DNA of 64,000 nucleotides from Pseudomonas gozinkensis. GTDB lineage: Bacteria; Pseudomonadota; Gammaproteobacteria; Pseudomonadales; Pseudomonadaceae. Location: NCBI RefSeq assembly GCF_014863585.1, contig NZ_CP062253.1, positions 1,080,501-1,144,500 of the forward strand, read 5' to 3'. A program made the position numbers and the translations under genes. Positions within the stretch are counted from its first letter, which is position 1, and each line of letters opens with the position of its first letter. Shown piece after piece: positions 48,591-57,459 of this stretch. Under the pieces are notes generated by a model. It was given only the letters and a program-made list of their open reading frames with translations. It made no database searches and was not told the origin of the DNA.

Positions 48591-49892
48591 TCAGGGCAGA
48601 ACCGAGTAGATGATCGCTGACAGTGCAATCAGGCCGATCAGCACCACGAACACGTTCGACACCTGCCCCGAATACTGGCGCAAGGCTGGCACGCGGCGAA
48701 TCGCGTACATCGGCATCAGGAACAAAAGGCAGGCAATCACCGGCCCGCCGAGGGTTTCGATCATGCCGAGGATGCTCGGGTTGAAGGTCGCCACGGCCCA
48801 GCAGCTGAGGATCATGAACAGTGCGGTCGCACGGTTCAGCCAGCTCGCCGACATCACCCGGCCACGGCTGCGCAGGCTTTTGACGATCATGCCCTGGAAG
48901 CCTTCGCTGGCACCGATGTAGTGGCCGAGGAAGGATTTGGTGATCGCCACCAGTGCAATCAGCGGCGCGGCGTAAGCGATGACCGGGGTCTGGAAATGGT
49001 TGGCCAGGTACGACAGGATCGAAATGTTCTGTGCCTTGGCCGCTGCCAGATCCGCCGGCGACAATGCCAGCACGCAACTGAAGCAGAAGAACATCACCGT
49101 GACGACCATCATGCCGTGGGCCATGGCGAGAATGCCGCTGCTCTTGCGTTCGGCCTGGTCGCCGTAGCGTTGTTTTTGCTCAACCGCGAAGGCGGAAATG
49201 ATCGGCGAATGGTTGAACGAGAACACCATCACCGGGATCGCCAGCCACAGGGTCTTGAGGAACACCGACATTTCCATCGGTTCTTGAGCACTGGCGAAGA
49301 ATGCGCCGTTCCAGTTCGGAATCAGGCTGATGCCGAGCAACAGCAGCGCGGCGACGAACGGATACACCAGCACGCTCATGGCTTTGACGATCACGCTCTG
49401 ACCGCAACGCACGATGGCCATCAGACCGAGGATCAGCGCCAGCGACAGCACCGCTCGCGGCGGCGGGGCGATGTGCAACTGGTGCTCGAGGAAGCTGCTC
49501 AACGTGTTGGTCAGCGCCACGCTGTACACCAGCAGGATCGGGAAGATCGCGAAAAAATACAGCAGCGTGATCAGTTTGCCGGCGCCGATGCCGAAGTGTT
49601 CTTCCACCACTTCGGTGATGTCACCGGAGCGGCCCGACAGCACGAAGCGGGTCAGGCCCCGGTGCGCGAAGAACGTCATCGGGAATGCGAGCAATGCCAG
49701 GATCAGCAATGGCCAGAAGCCGCCGACACCAGCGTTGATCGGCAGGAACAAGGTGCCGGCACCGATGGCTGTGCCGTACAGGCCGAGCATCCAGGTGGTG
49801 TCGAATTTGCTCCAGCCCTTGTGGGCGGTTTCGTTGTTGCGTGTGCGGTCTACAGCGGGATTTTCGGCAGCAGGTGTGCGTACATCGGTCAT
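48591..49892 (-). CDS. Serine transporter, SdaC/HAAAP family
   Basis: The 433-residue inner-membrane permease has about 11 helices. The N-terminal region WMLGLYGTAIGAGTLFLPI and the DITEVVEEHFG loop match SdaC-type serine:proton symporters. It lies 63 bases downstream of sdaA on the same strand, forming a serine uptake and breakdown unit. ATG 49892 with GAGG upstream is preferred over the GTG at 49928. Confidence 0.9.
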   Translation of the reverse strand: MTDVRTPAAENPAVDRTRNNETAHKGWSKFDTTWMLGLYGTAIGAGTLFLPINAGVGGFWPLLILALLAFPMTFFAHRGLTRFVLSGRSGDITEVVEEHFGIGAGKLITLLYFFAIFPILLVYSVALTNTLSSFLEHQLHIAPPPRAVLSLALILGLMAIVRCGQSVIVKAMSVLVYPFVAALLLLGISLIPNWNGAFFASAQEPMEMSVFLKTLWLAIPVMVFSFNHSPIISAFAVEQKQRYGDQAERKSSGILAMAHGMMVVTVMFFCFSCVLALSPADLAAAKAQNISILSYLANHFQTPVIAYAAPLIALVAITKSFLGHYIGASEGFQGMIVKSLRSRGRVMSASWLNRATALFMILSCWAVATFNPSILGMIETLGGPVIACLLFLMPMYAIRRVPALRQYSGQVSNVFVVLIGLIALSAIIYSVLP

Positions 49893-49955
49893 CGTTTTTG
49901 CCTCGTTATTATTCTTGCTCGGGCTCACGTGTTACGGGCGGTCAGGGAGTGCTCC

Positions 49956-51332
49956 TCAGCACTCCACCCAGCTCACGGCCAGGCCGCCCCGTGAAGTCTC
50001 TTTGTATTTGTCATGCATGTCGGCGCCGGTATCGCGCATGGTGCGGATCACCCGGTCGAGGGAAATGAAGTGTTTGCCGTCGCCGCGCAGGGCCATTTGC
50101 GTGGCGTTGATTGCCTTCACCGCAGCGATGGCGTTGCGCTCGATGCACGGCACCTGCACGAGCCCGCCGACCGGGTCGCAGGTCAGGCCGAGGTTATGTT
50201 CCAGACCGATTTCGGCGGCGTTCTCCAGTTGCTCCGGGGTGGCGCCGAGCACATCGGCCAGACCCGCAGCGGCCATCGCGCAGGCAGAGCCCACCTCGCC
50301 CTGGCAGCCGACTTCGGCGCCGGAAATCGAGGCGTTTTTCTTGCACAGGATGCCTACGGCAGCTGCGCCCAGAAAGAACGCGACCACGTCATCGTCGGAC
50401 GCGTCCGGATTGAATTTCATGTAGTAGTGCAGGACAGCCGGAATGATCCCGGCGGCACCGTTGGTCGGCGCAGTCACCATGCGCCCGCCGGCGGCGTTTT
50501 CTTCGTTGACGGCGAGGGCGAACAGGTTGACCCATTCCATCGCCGACAGGGTCGAGCTGATGACGTTCGGCTTGCCGATTTCCAGCAGGCTGCGGTGCAA
50601 TTTCGCCGCACGACGGGGAACATTCAGACCGCCAGGCAGGATGCCTTCGTGACGCAGGCCTTGCTCGACGCATTCGCGCATCACCGACCAGATGTGCAGC
50701 AGGCCCTGACGGATCTCTGCGTCGCTGCGCCAGGCCCGTTCGTTGGCCATCATCAGTTCGGAAACCCGCAGGTTGTGTTGCTTGCACAGTGCGAGCAGTT
50801 CGACGGCGCTGGAGAATTCGTAAGGCAACTCGACGTCGCCGGCCGGCGCCACACCGGATTCGGCTTCGGCCGCTTCGATGATGAAACCGCCACCGACCGA
50901 GTAGTACGTCTGCTCGAACAGTTGCCCTGATGCACCGAAGGCTGTCAGCGACATGGCGTTGGGGTGGTAGGGCAGGCTCTCGTCCAGCAGCAGTAGATCG
51001 TGCTGCCAGTTGAAGGCAATTGAGCGTTCACCGGCGAGGGACAGTTGGCCGGTCTCGCGCAGTTGCTGGATACGTGGCTCGATGGTCGATGGATCGATGC
51101 TGTCCGGCCATTCGCCCATCAACCCCATGACCGTTGCGCGGTCAGTGGCGTGACCGACGCCAGTGGCCGAAAGCGAGCCGTACAAACGGATTTCCACCCG
51201 TTGCACATCGTTCAGCAAATGCTGCTCGATCAGGGCCTGGGCGAAGGTCGCGGCGGCGCGCATCGGGCCGACGGTGTGGGAGCTGGACGGGCCGATACCC
51301 ACTTTGAATAGCTCGAAAACACTGATAGCCAT
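49956..51332 (-). CDS. sdaA: L-serine ammonia-lyase, iron-sulfur type
   Basis: The 458-residue single-chain enzyme turns L-serine into pyruvate and ammonia with a [4Fe-4S] cluster. The beta domain comes first ([20 protein letters not shown]), then the alpha domain. Cluster Cys343, Cys385 and Cys396 and the C-terminal Cys458 fall at the same numbers as in the Legionella pneumophila enzyme, where the last Cys reaches into the active site until substrate displaces it. The permease gene follows, and a LysR gene is divergent. Confidence 0.96.
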   Translation of the reverse strand: MAISVFELFKVGIGPSSSHTVGPMRAAATFAQALIEQHLLNDVQRVEIRLYGSLSATGVGHATDRATVMGLMGEWPDSIDPSTIEPRIQQLRETGQLSLAGERSIAFNWQHDLLLLDESLPYHPNAMSLTAFGASGQLFEQTYYSVGGGFIIEAAEAESGVAPAGDVELPYEFSSAVELLALCKQHNLRVSELMMANERAWRSDAEIRQGLLHIWSVMRECVEQGLRHEGILPGGLNVPRRAAKLHRSLLEIGKPNVISSTLSAMEWVNLFALAVNEENAAGGRMVTAPTNGAAGIIPAVLHYYMKFNPDASDDDVVAFFLGAAAVGILCKKNASISGAEVGCQGEVGSACAMAAAGLADVLGATPEQLENAAEIGLEHNLGLTCDPVGGLVQVPCIERNAIAAVKAINATQMALRGDGKHFISLDRVIRTMRDTGADMHDKYKETSRGGLAVSWVEC

Positions 51333-51467
51333 GCTAAACCCTTACAAGCAATGGAGTAGGAATCGCTGCCATTTTTTGTAGGACAAGCGCAATGTCGGCG
51401 ATACTGCCTACCTCGCTTCAACGTGACTAACGAAACTTCCTAAGTAAGCCTTTAGCAGGACTAAACC

Positions 51468-52415
51468 ATGAGTCGTCAATTGCATGCCCAGACTTACGTC
51501 TGGCTGCAGGTGTTTTCCTGTGCCGCGCGGCACCTGTCGTTCACCCGCTGTGCCGAAGAACTGCACATCACGCCGGGGGCCGTGAGCCAGCAAATCCGAC
51601 AGCTGGAAGAGCGTTTGGGGTTTCGCCTGTTTCACCGTCGTGCGCGGGGCGTGGAGCTGAGTGCGGAAGGGCAGCGACTGGCGATCACGGTCAACGAAGC
51701 CTACGGCAGCATCGATGCGGAATTGCGGCGCCTGGATGCGGGGATGATCAGCGGGATTCTGCGAGTCCGTTCGATTCCATCGTTCCTCAGCAAATGGTTG
51801 ACCCCGCGTCTGCCACGCCTGCAACAACGTTACCCGGACATCCAGTTGCGGCTGGTGGCCGAGGACAGCAGCGTGCCGTTGCATGAAGGGGATTTCGACC
51901 TGGCCATCGACCTGAACGACGGCAGCTATCCGGGATTGTTATCCACAGCCTTGCTCGACGAGCAGATCTTTCCGGTGTGCGCACCGGGCCTGCTACGTGG
52001 GCGGCCGCCGCTGCACGGGCCGGCGGATCTGGTGCATTTCCCGCTGTTGCACGACATCACCGCCTGGCGTGGCAGTTATGAATACGCGGAGTGGGAGTTT
52101 TATCTGAATGCCATCGGTTTCGAGGGTGCCGATGTGCGGCGCGGGCACACGTTCAATCGCAACCACCTGACCATCGAAGCGGCGATTGCCGGCATGGGCG
52201 TGGCAATTGCCCGGCGAACGCTGCTCAACGATGAACTGGAGCGGGGGACGTTGATCGTGCCGTTCGGGATTTCGGTGCCCAATCACAAGCGCTATGTCTT
52301 GCTTTATGCGCCGGGGGCGTTGAGCCATCCGGGCGTGCGGGCGGTACATGACTGGCTGGTGGAAGAGGCGGGGATTTTCCGCAGCCTGCACCCGTTGGGT
52401 GATGGCCAATTGTGA
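51468..52415 (+). CDS. LysR-family regulator (GcvA-like), divergent from sdaA
   Basis: The 315-residue LysR protein has the winged helix in residues 10-70 (LSFTRCAEELHITPGAVSQQ) and the GcvA-like phrase LGFRLFHRRARGVELSAEGQ. The effector domain follows. The 135-base divergent gap with sdaA suggests it controls serine catabolism, probably sensing serine or glycine; this is inference from position. Confidence 0.9.
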   Translation: MSRQLHAQTYVWLQVFSCAARHLSFTRCAEELHITPGAVSQQIRQLEERLGFRLFHRRARGVELSAEGQRLAITVNEAYGSIDAELRRLDAGMISGILRVRSIPSFLSKWLTPRLPRLQQRYPDIQLRLVAEDSSVPLHEGDFDLAIDLNDGSYPGLLSTALLDEQIFPVCAPGLLRGRPPLHGPADLVHFPLLHDITAWRGSYEYAEWEFYLNAIGFEGADVRRGHTFNRNHLTIEAAIAGMGVAIARRTLLNDELERGTLIVPFGISVPNHKRYVLLYAPGALSHPGVRAVHDWLVEEAGIFRSLHPLGDGQL

Positions 52416-52483
52416 GCAGATTTTTCGGGGCGGCGAGGCGACCCAACTCCCGACCTTACCAGCGCTTTACTCGGTTGTCCGGC

Positions 52484-52512
52484 TTTTTTTGCGTATGAAT
52501 ATTTATCTTTTT
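52484..52512 (+). promoter_or_regulatory. A+T-rich motif shared with the fecI promoter region
   Basis: TTTGCGTATGAATATTTATC (52488-52507) recurs at 57067-57089 with only a GA insertion (GCGTATGAGAATATTTATC). Both copies are in promoter gaps, this one about 110 bases before the HPF-like gene. It may be a shared regulator site. Confidence 0.35.
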
Positions 52513-52615
52513 TAAGGGGTTGAAATGTTCGTCCGGCGGGCCGATTGTTGTAATCAAGAGGTCACGAAATCCTGTTCCAGGCCTCTTGCGAGCTAGCTGA
52601 AATAAGGGATGAACT

Positions 52616-53023
52616 ATGCAAATCCAAGTCAACAGCGACAACCATATTCAAAGCAGCAAACGACTGGAGGAGTGGGTACGAACCACAATTGAGAGCACGC
52701 TCGACCGTTATGAAGAAGACCTGACCCGTGTCGAAGTCCATCTGAGCGACGAGAACGGTGACAAACCAGGTCCTCATGATTTGCGCTGCCAACTGGAAGC
52801 GCGGCCAAAAGGCCATCAACCGATTTCCGTCACCCACAAAGCCGATTCGCTGGAACAGGCGATCGATGGTGCAGCCGAAAAACTGGAGCACGCGCTGGAG
52901 CACCTGTTTGGCAAACTGCGCGGCAAACCACGAGCCGCTGTGGTGCCATTCACAAGCAAGGCCAATGACAAGCTATTGGCGGAAGAGTTTGACGAGAACG
53001 AACAGGCAGCGATCAACAGTTGA
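52616..53023 (+). CDS. HPF/RaiA-family ribosome-associated protein
   Basis: The 135-residue protein has the HPF fold: MQIQVNSDNHIQSSKRLEEW, a beta strand VEVHLSDENGD, and a helix DSLEQAIDGAAEKLEHALEH. It is a stand-alone copy, not in the rpoN cluster where the main hpf gene is found in Pseudomonas. It probably docks on idle 30S or 100S ribosomes; this is inference. The end of the chain (about 108-135) is acidic and unlike long HPF. Confidence 0.87.
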   Translation: MQIQVNSDNHIQSSKRLEEWVRTTIESTLDRYEEDLTRVEVHLSDENGDKPGPHDLRCQLEARPKGHQPISVTHKADSLEQAIDGAAEKLEHALEHLFGKLRGKPRAAVVPFTSKANDKLLAEEFDENEQAAINS

Positions 53024-53050
53024 TGCGCTGATTTTTCAAGCCACCCAATG

Positions 53051-53086
53051 AGAAAGGGCCTGCAATTGCAGGCCCTTTCTGTTTTC
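53051..53086. terminator. Perfect palindromic bidirectional terminator
   Basis: AGAAAGGGCCTGCAA and its exact complement form a 30-base perfect palindrome at 53051-53080, with T-rich flanks. It lies between the convergent HPF-like and fecA genes. Confidence 0.92.
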
Positions 53087-53094
53087 AGCAGGGA

Positions 53095-55428
53095 TCAGAA
53101 AGCAACGGAAGTCTGCACGTACACCGTGCGCGGCTCACCGACATACTTGCCCTTGTTGTTGTCATCGAACGAGCGGGTGAAATACTGGGTGTTGAAGATG
53201 TTCTTCACCCCCACCGCGACGTTCAGGTCCGACAGCTGCGGGCCGAAGTCATAGCCGGCACGGCTGCTGAACAGCATGTAGCCCGGGATCTTGCCGGTGC
53301 TGCCGTCGGCACTTTCTTTCGAGGTGTTGGCGTTGTCGGCGAACTGGTCGCTCTGGAAGCTGCTGTCCAGGTTCAGCTTCCACGGCCCTTCGGTGTAACC
53401 GACGCCGATCGTGCCTTTGTGTTTCGACGAGAACGGCACACGATTGCCCTTGTTCGGCCCGTCTTCGCGAATGGTCGCATCCACATAAGCGTAAGTGGCG
53501 TAGATATCGAAGCCGGCCAGCGCCGGGCTCAAGTCGTCGAGGGCGTAATTGACGCTGGTTTCGATGCCCTGATGGCGGGTTTCGCCACGGGCGATCACCG
53601 AGTCGTTGGTCTGATTGCTTTCGTACTGGTTGTCGAAGTTGATCAGGAACGCGCCGATCTCCGCTCGCAGCGCACCGTTGTCGTAACGGGTGCCGACTTC
53701 CCAGGTGCGGGCCTTCTCCGGTTTCACTTCGCCGCTGCTGACGCGGTTGGGCATCTGGCTGTATTGCACGCTGCCGAAGGAGCCTTCGGTGTTGGCGTAC
53801 AGGTTCCAGCTGTCGGTCAGGTGATACAGCACGTTCAGCGCCGGCAGCGCGGTGTTGTAGTCGCCCTTGTATTTGACGTTGGTCAGGTTGTTGGTCTGCT
53901 GCGACTCGATCATCTCGTAGCGCACGCCCGGGGTGATCGTCCACTTGCCGATGTCGATCCGGTCATCGACGAAGAACGCATTGGCTTCGGTGCCGCCGCG
54001 AGTGTCGCGGTCATTGCGGCTGTTGGTGGTCGGGTATTCGTTGCTGCTGATCGGCGTGCGATAGCGCAATTCATGGCCGGCTTCATTGATGTAGCGATAG
54101 CCGACGCCGACTTCATGGCTGGTGGCGCCGAGGTCGAAGCCCTGGGCGAAGCGGGTTTCCAGACCTCGCACCCAGTATTCGCGGGGCGACAGCGACAGGA
54201 AGGTGCCCTGATCCAGATAACCGCTGCGCAGGGTCTTGGTGAAGAACGTGTTGGCGGTGAACTCGCGGCGATCTTCCTGATAGCGATAGCCGAAATTGAA
54301 CATCGTGCGGCGGCCCCAGAACTGGTCTTTCGGCCGGGTCGACTGATACGGATCGGCATCGTAGTCGGCGACATTCAGACCGCCGGGCATGTCGGCCTTG
54401 CCTTCGTAATACTGGGCCATGGCGTTGAAGCTGTTGGCTTCGTCGAGCTGGTATTTGCCCTTGAGGATCAGGTCGTCGATTTCCGTGTCGCTGTGTTCGC
54501 GCCAGTCGCCACCGCGAGTGCCGGAGTAAAGCAGCGCGCCGCCCAGACCATTGGCATTGGTGCCGCCGGCCAGCAGATTGGCGCTGGTCTTGAAGCCGTC
54601 GTGGCTCGACGATGGGCTGGTTTCGGTCTGGAATCCGCCCTTGACGGTGGGCTCGTCCGGAATCGCCCTGGTCACGAAGTTGACCACGCCGCCGACGTTC
54701 TGCGGGCCGTAACGCACGGCGCCGCCGCCACGCACCACGTCCACGGCGTCCATGTTGCCCATGCTGATTGGCGCGAACGACAACTGCGGCTGACCGTAAG
54801 GCGCGAATGGCACCGGAATGCCGTCCATCAACACCGTCGAGCGTGCAGCCAGACGGGGGTTGAGGCCGCGAATACCGAAGTTCAGCGCCATGTCGTGGCT
54901 GCCGGTTCCGTTATTTTCCGGAGCGTTGACCCCGGGAATGCGGTTGAGCACATCGCGGGCCTGGGTCGCGCCCTGGCGTTTGAACTCTTCGCGGCGGATC
55001 ACGTCACGGGCACCGGGATGTTCGAAGACGTTGACCTGCGCCGCTTCACCCAGCCAGTCGCCGACCACTTTCGAGGTGTCCAGCTCCAGGGCGCTGTCGT
55101 TCGACGGTTGCAGGCTGAAGGCATTACCACCTTCGGCCCGTGCTTGCAGACCAGTGCCTTCGAGCAGCGCGTTCAGACCTTGCTCGGCTGTGTAGCTGCC
55201 TTCGAGGCCACGGCTTTGCACACCGCTGGTGACTTGCGAGCCGAATGAAATCAGCACACCGGCTTCACGGCCGAACTGGTTGAGGGCATTTTCCAGCGAC
55301 GACGGGGCAATGTGATAAGCCTTGGTGTCGGCAGCCTGCACAAGGGGCAGGGCGCTGAAGCTCAGGCTGGCGCCGAGGACAAGGTTGCGCAGGGTTCGGG
55401 CCAGCGGCGTGAGGCGGGTGGGGTGCAT
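53095..55428 (-). CDS. fecA: Ferric citrate-type TonB receptor FecA
   Basis: The 777-residue outer-membrane receptor has a signal peptide (to about 33), an N-terminal STN signalling domain (about 38-105: AYHIAPSSLENALNQFGREA) that talks to FecR, a plug (RDVLNRIPGVNAPENNGTGS, DGIPVPFAPYGQPQ, VVRGGGAVRYGPQNVGG), and a barrel ending VYVQTSVAF. The plug sequence is that of FecA ferric dicitrate receptors. ATG 55428 is chosen for its signal peptide. FecR and FecI genes lie upstream, with a half copy of a repeat in between. Confidence 0.93.
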   Translation of the reverse strand: MHPTRLTPLARTLRNLVLGASLSFSALPLVQAADTKAYHIAPSSLENALNQFGREAGVLISFGSQVTSGVQSRGLEGSYTAEQGLNALLEGTGLQARAEGGNAFSLQPSNDSALELDTSKVVGDWLGEAAQVNVFEHPGARDVIRREEFKRQGATQARDVLNRIPGVNAPENNGTGSHDMALNFGIRGLNPRLAARSTVLMDGIPVPFAPYGQPQLSFAPISMGNMDAVDVVRGGGAVRYGPQNVGGVVNFVTRAIPDEPTVKGGFQTETSPSSSHDGFKTSANLLAGGTNANGLGGALLYSGTRGGDWREHSDTEIDDLILKGKYQLDEANSFNAMAQYYEGKADMPGGLNVADYDADPYQSTRPKDQFWGRRTMFNFGYRYQEDRREFTANTFFTKTLRSGYLDQGTFLSLSPREYWVRGLETRFAQGFDLGATSHEVGVGYRYINEAGHELRYRTPISSNEYPTTNSRNDRDTRGGTEANAFFVDDRIDIGKWTITPGVRYEMIESQQTNNLTNVKYKGDYNTALPALNVLYHLTDSWNLYANTEGSFGSVQYSQMPNRVSSGEVKPEKARTWEVGTRYDNGALRAEIGAFLINFDNQYESNQTNDSVIARGETRHQGIETSVNYALDDLSPALAGFDIYATYAYVDATIREDGPNKGNRVPFSSKHKGTIGVGYTEGPWKLNLDSSFQSDQFADNANTSKESADGSTGKIPGYMLFSSRAGYDFGPQLSDLNVAVGVKNIFNTQYFTRSFDDNNKGKYVGEPRTVYVQTSVAF

Positions 55429-55515
55429 GGAGGACGGTCCTGAGAAGGTTGAATCAAGGGGGCTTTCCTTCTCTGTCACGCCAGATCTGAAAAACGGCTC
55501 ATTTATTTTTACAGG

Positions 55516-55565
55516 GGATGCGGAGCGCCCGGGTTGAGCTCCCACGCAGAGCGTGGGAGCGATCA
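55516..55565. repeat. Half copy of the GTTCCCACGC-type palindromic element
   Basis: This is homologous to 8054-8104: a GGATGCGGAGCGCCC core, then GCTCCCACGC, AGA, GCGTGGGAGC (a perfect 10-base hairpin) and GATCA. The last three bases are the complement of the fecR stop codon. It separates fecR from fecA. Confidence 0.8.
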
Positions 55566-56492
55566 GGCTCTGGCTTCCACCGTCACCCAGTAACGCGTAA
55601 AACGCTTCACTTTTACCGGCAAACTGATTTCCAGCAGATCGAGAATCCGCTCGCTGTCGTCCAGTGGATAAGTCCCGGAGATCAGCAAGTCGGCGACTTT
55701 CGCATCGCAGTTGAGCTGCCCGCGACGGTAGCGGCCGAGTTCGTCGAGGAAGTCGCCAAGGCGCATGTGCGCGGCCACCAGCATGCCGTCGGCCCAGGCG
55801 CCGCTGTTGGCGTCCAGCGGTTTTGCCTCACCGACGCCGGTGGTGCTGAAACTCAATTGTCGGGCGATCGGCAGCAACATCGGCACGCGACCTTGTGTGC
55901 TCAATTCGACCCGCCCTTCAAACAGTGCGATCTGCGTACGGTCGGCAAATTGCCGCACGTTTATTCGCGCGCCCTGGGTTTTCAGCACGCCTTGGGCGGT
56001 TTGCACTTCGAAAGATTGAGTGGCGGTCAGCAGCATTTCGCCTTCGAGCAGACGGATCAGGCCATCGCCCCGGACATCCGCCGCGCTGGCGGTGTTGAGC
56101 TGCAATTGGCCGCCAGCGCCGAGCGAGATCTTGCGCCGCTGACCGATCGGGCTGCGGTAATCGGCCAGCAGCGATGGCAACGGATTGTATTCGCGCATCC
56201 CGCAGGTCACCGCCGATCCGGCGCCGAGAATCAGCAACAGCTTCAGCGCCTGACGACGGCTGGCGGACTTCGGCGCATTCAGCGCGGCGTGGGCCAGTGG
56301 CGACGACAATCCGCGCAACCGCGAATTGACCCGCTGCATGTGTTCCCAGGCGCGACGGTGTTCGCTGTGGGCGTCGATCCATTGCTGCCAGGCCTGTTGC
56401 TGGCGCGGGCTCAGTTGTCCTTGCTGCATTTCCAGCAACCAGTGGACCGCCTGTTCGGCGACCTGCGCGGAAAAATCCATCGGCGGGTTCAC
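55563..56492 (-). CDS. fecR: Anti-sigma regulator FecR
   Basis: The 309-residue inner-membrane protein passes the receptor signal from FecA to sigma factor FecI. The N-terminal cytoplasmic region has the WLLEMQQGQLSPRQQQAWQQ and WEHMQRVNSRL motifs (1-60). One membrane segment (about 78-98) and the periplasmic FecR domain follow. It overlaps fecI by 4 bases. Its stop codon lies in repeat DNA. Confidence 0.93.
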   Translation of the reverse strand: MNPPMDFSAQVAEQAVHWLLEMQQGQLSPRQQQAWQQWIDAHSEHRRAWEHMQRVNSRLRGLSSPLAHAALNAPKSASRRQALKLLLILGAGSAVTCGMREYNPLPSLLADYRSPIGQRRKISLGAGGQLQLNTASAADVRGDGLIRLLEGEMLLTATQSFEVQTAQGVLKTQGARINVRQFADRTQIALFEGRVELSTQGRVPMLLPIARQLSFSTTGVGEAKPLDANSGAWADGMLVAAHMRLGDFLDELGRYRRGQLNCDAKVADLLISGTYPLDDSERILDLLEISLPVKVKRFTRYWVTVEARA

Positions 56493-56986
56493 AGGGCGAA
56501 ATAGCAGCGCATCGCCGCTTTATTCAGATGACGTTTGACAGTGGCCACGGAAATGCCCAGCTCGGCGGCGATCTGCGGATAGGTCAAGCCATCGACCTGT
56601 GCCAGCAGAAATGCACGTTTGACGGCGCGCGGCAGACCGTCGAGCAACTGATCCAGCTCCATCAGGGTTTGCAGGATGATCGCCTTCTCTTCTTCCGACG
56701 GCGCAACCATTTCCGGCATCTGTGCGAGGGTGTCGAGGTAGGCGCGCTCCAGATCCTGGCGGCGGTAATGATTGAACAGCACGCGCTTGGCCAGGGTGGT
56801 GAGGAACGCGCGTGGCTCGATGATCACCGGCGGCTCGCGGGCGGTCAGTACCCGGATGAAGGTGTCCTGGGCCAGATCGGCGGCGCTGTCCGGGCAGCCG
56901 AGCTTGCGCCGCAGCCAGCCGGTGAGCCAGCTGTGGTGGGCCTGATAGAGCGATTCGACAGGATGGGCGGACGACAACGGCATCAC
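56489..56986 (-). CDS. fecI: ECF sigma factor FecI
   Basis: The 165-residue ECF sigma factor drives fecA. Region 2 is at about 10-75 (DLAQDTFIRVL, PRAFLTTLAKRVLFNHYRRQ) and region 4 at about 105-160 (LPRAVKRAFLLAQVDGLTYP, ELGISVATVKRHLNKA). It is the first gene of fecI-fecR, read away from the Fur-like box at 57077-57095. Confidence 0.94.
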   Translation of the reverse strand: MMPLSSAHPVESLYQAHHSWLTGWLRRKLGCPDSAADLAQDTFIRVLTAREPPVIIEPRAFLTTLAKRVLFNHYRRQDLERAYLDTLAQMPEMVAPSEEEKAIILQTLMELDQLLDGLPRAVKRAFLLAQVDGLTYPQIAAELGISVATVKRHLNKAAMRCYFAL

Positions 56987-57076
56987 TCCGGGCGCATGCA
57001 GGATGCGTTAGAGAACAAGAATGGTTCGCATTGTAGGGCTGCGAGTGCGTGCCGGCAATCAGACTCTTTTGCGTAT

Positions 57077-57095
57077 GAGAATATTTATCATTAAT
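57077..57095. promoter_or_regulatory. Fur-box-like site between divergent iron operons
   Basis: GAGAATATTTATCATTAAT agrees with the 19-base Fur consensus at 13 positions. It lies 91 bases before fecI on one side and 59 before the DUF3649 gene on the other, so one site could repress both operons when iron is plentiful. Confidence 0.6.
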
Positions 57096-57153
57096 ATCGC
57101 ATGCCTGTCGTCTCGGCCTGTTGGCCGGACGTTAACCGTTTCAGGGTCGAAAC

Positions 57154-57459
57154 ATGAAAGCCAAACTCGCCACACTCCCCATGTCCTATCGTCTGGCCGT
57201 CACTTCGCGGGTGCTCGCGGCGGTGTTTGGCGGCTATCTGGTCGCGGCATTGGCCAGCGTCACGCTGACGCTATGGCTGCCGCTGAATCGCGCCGAGGCA
57301 GTGGTGACCGGCATGACCGTTTCGTTTCTGGTCTATCTGGTGGCGGTGCTCTGGTGTTTCGCCTGTCGCACGGCGTGGTCGGCGTGGGTCGGTCTGCTGG
57401 TGCCGAGCGTGATCCTGGCGACCGTTTCCGGGGCTGCGCGCGGCCTGGGTCTGGCATGA
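57154..57459 (+). CDS. DUF3649 membrane protein
   Basis: The 101-residue inner-membrane protein has three helices (about 22-45, 50-72 and 77-97). Genes of this family nearly always precede a PepSY-type reductase-like gene in iron-uptake loci. ATGA overlap with the next gene shows tight coupling. The function is unknown. Confidence 0.88.
   Translation: MKAKLATLPMSYRLAVTSRVLAAVFGGYLVAALASVTLTLWLPLNRAEAVVTGMTVSFLVYLVAVLWCFACRTAWSAWVGLLVPSVILATVSGAARGLGLA

Noticed and set aside
55429..55562. An ECF (PvdS/FecI-type) promoter before fecA, TAAAT followed by CGT
   Set aside because: The spacing is about 20 bases, longer than the usual 16-17, so I did not call it.
57021..57455. Upstream extension of the PepSY protein reading frame
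   Set aside because: It overlaps the whole DUF3649 gene in another frame; ATG 57456 with ATGA coupling gives the normal N-terminus.
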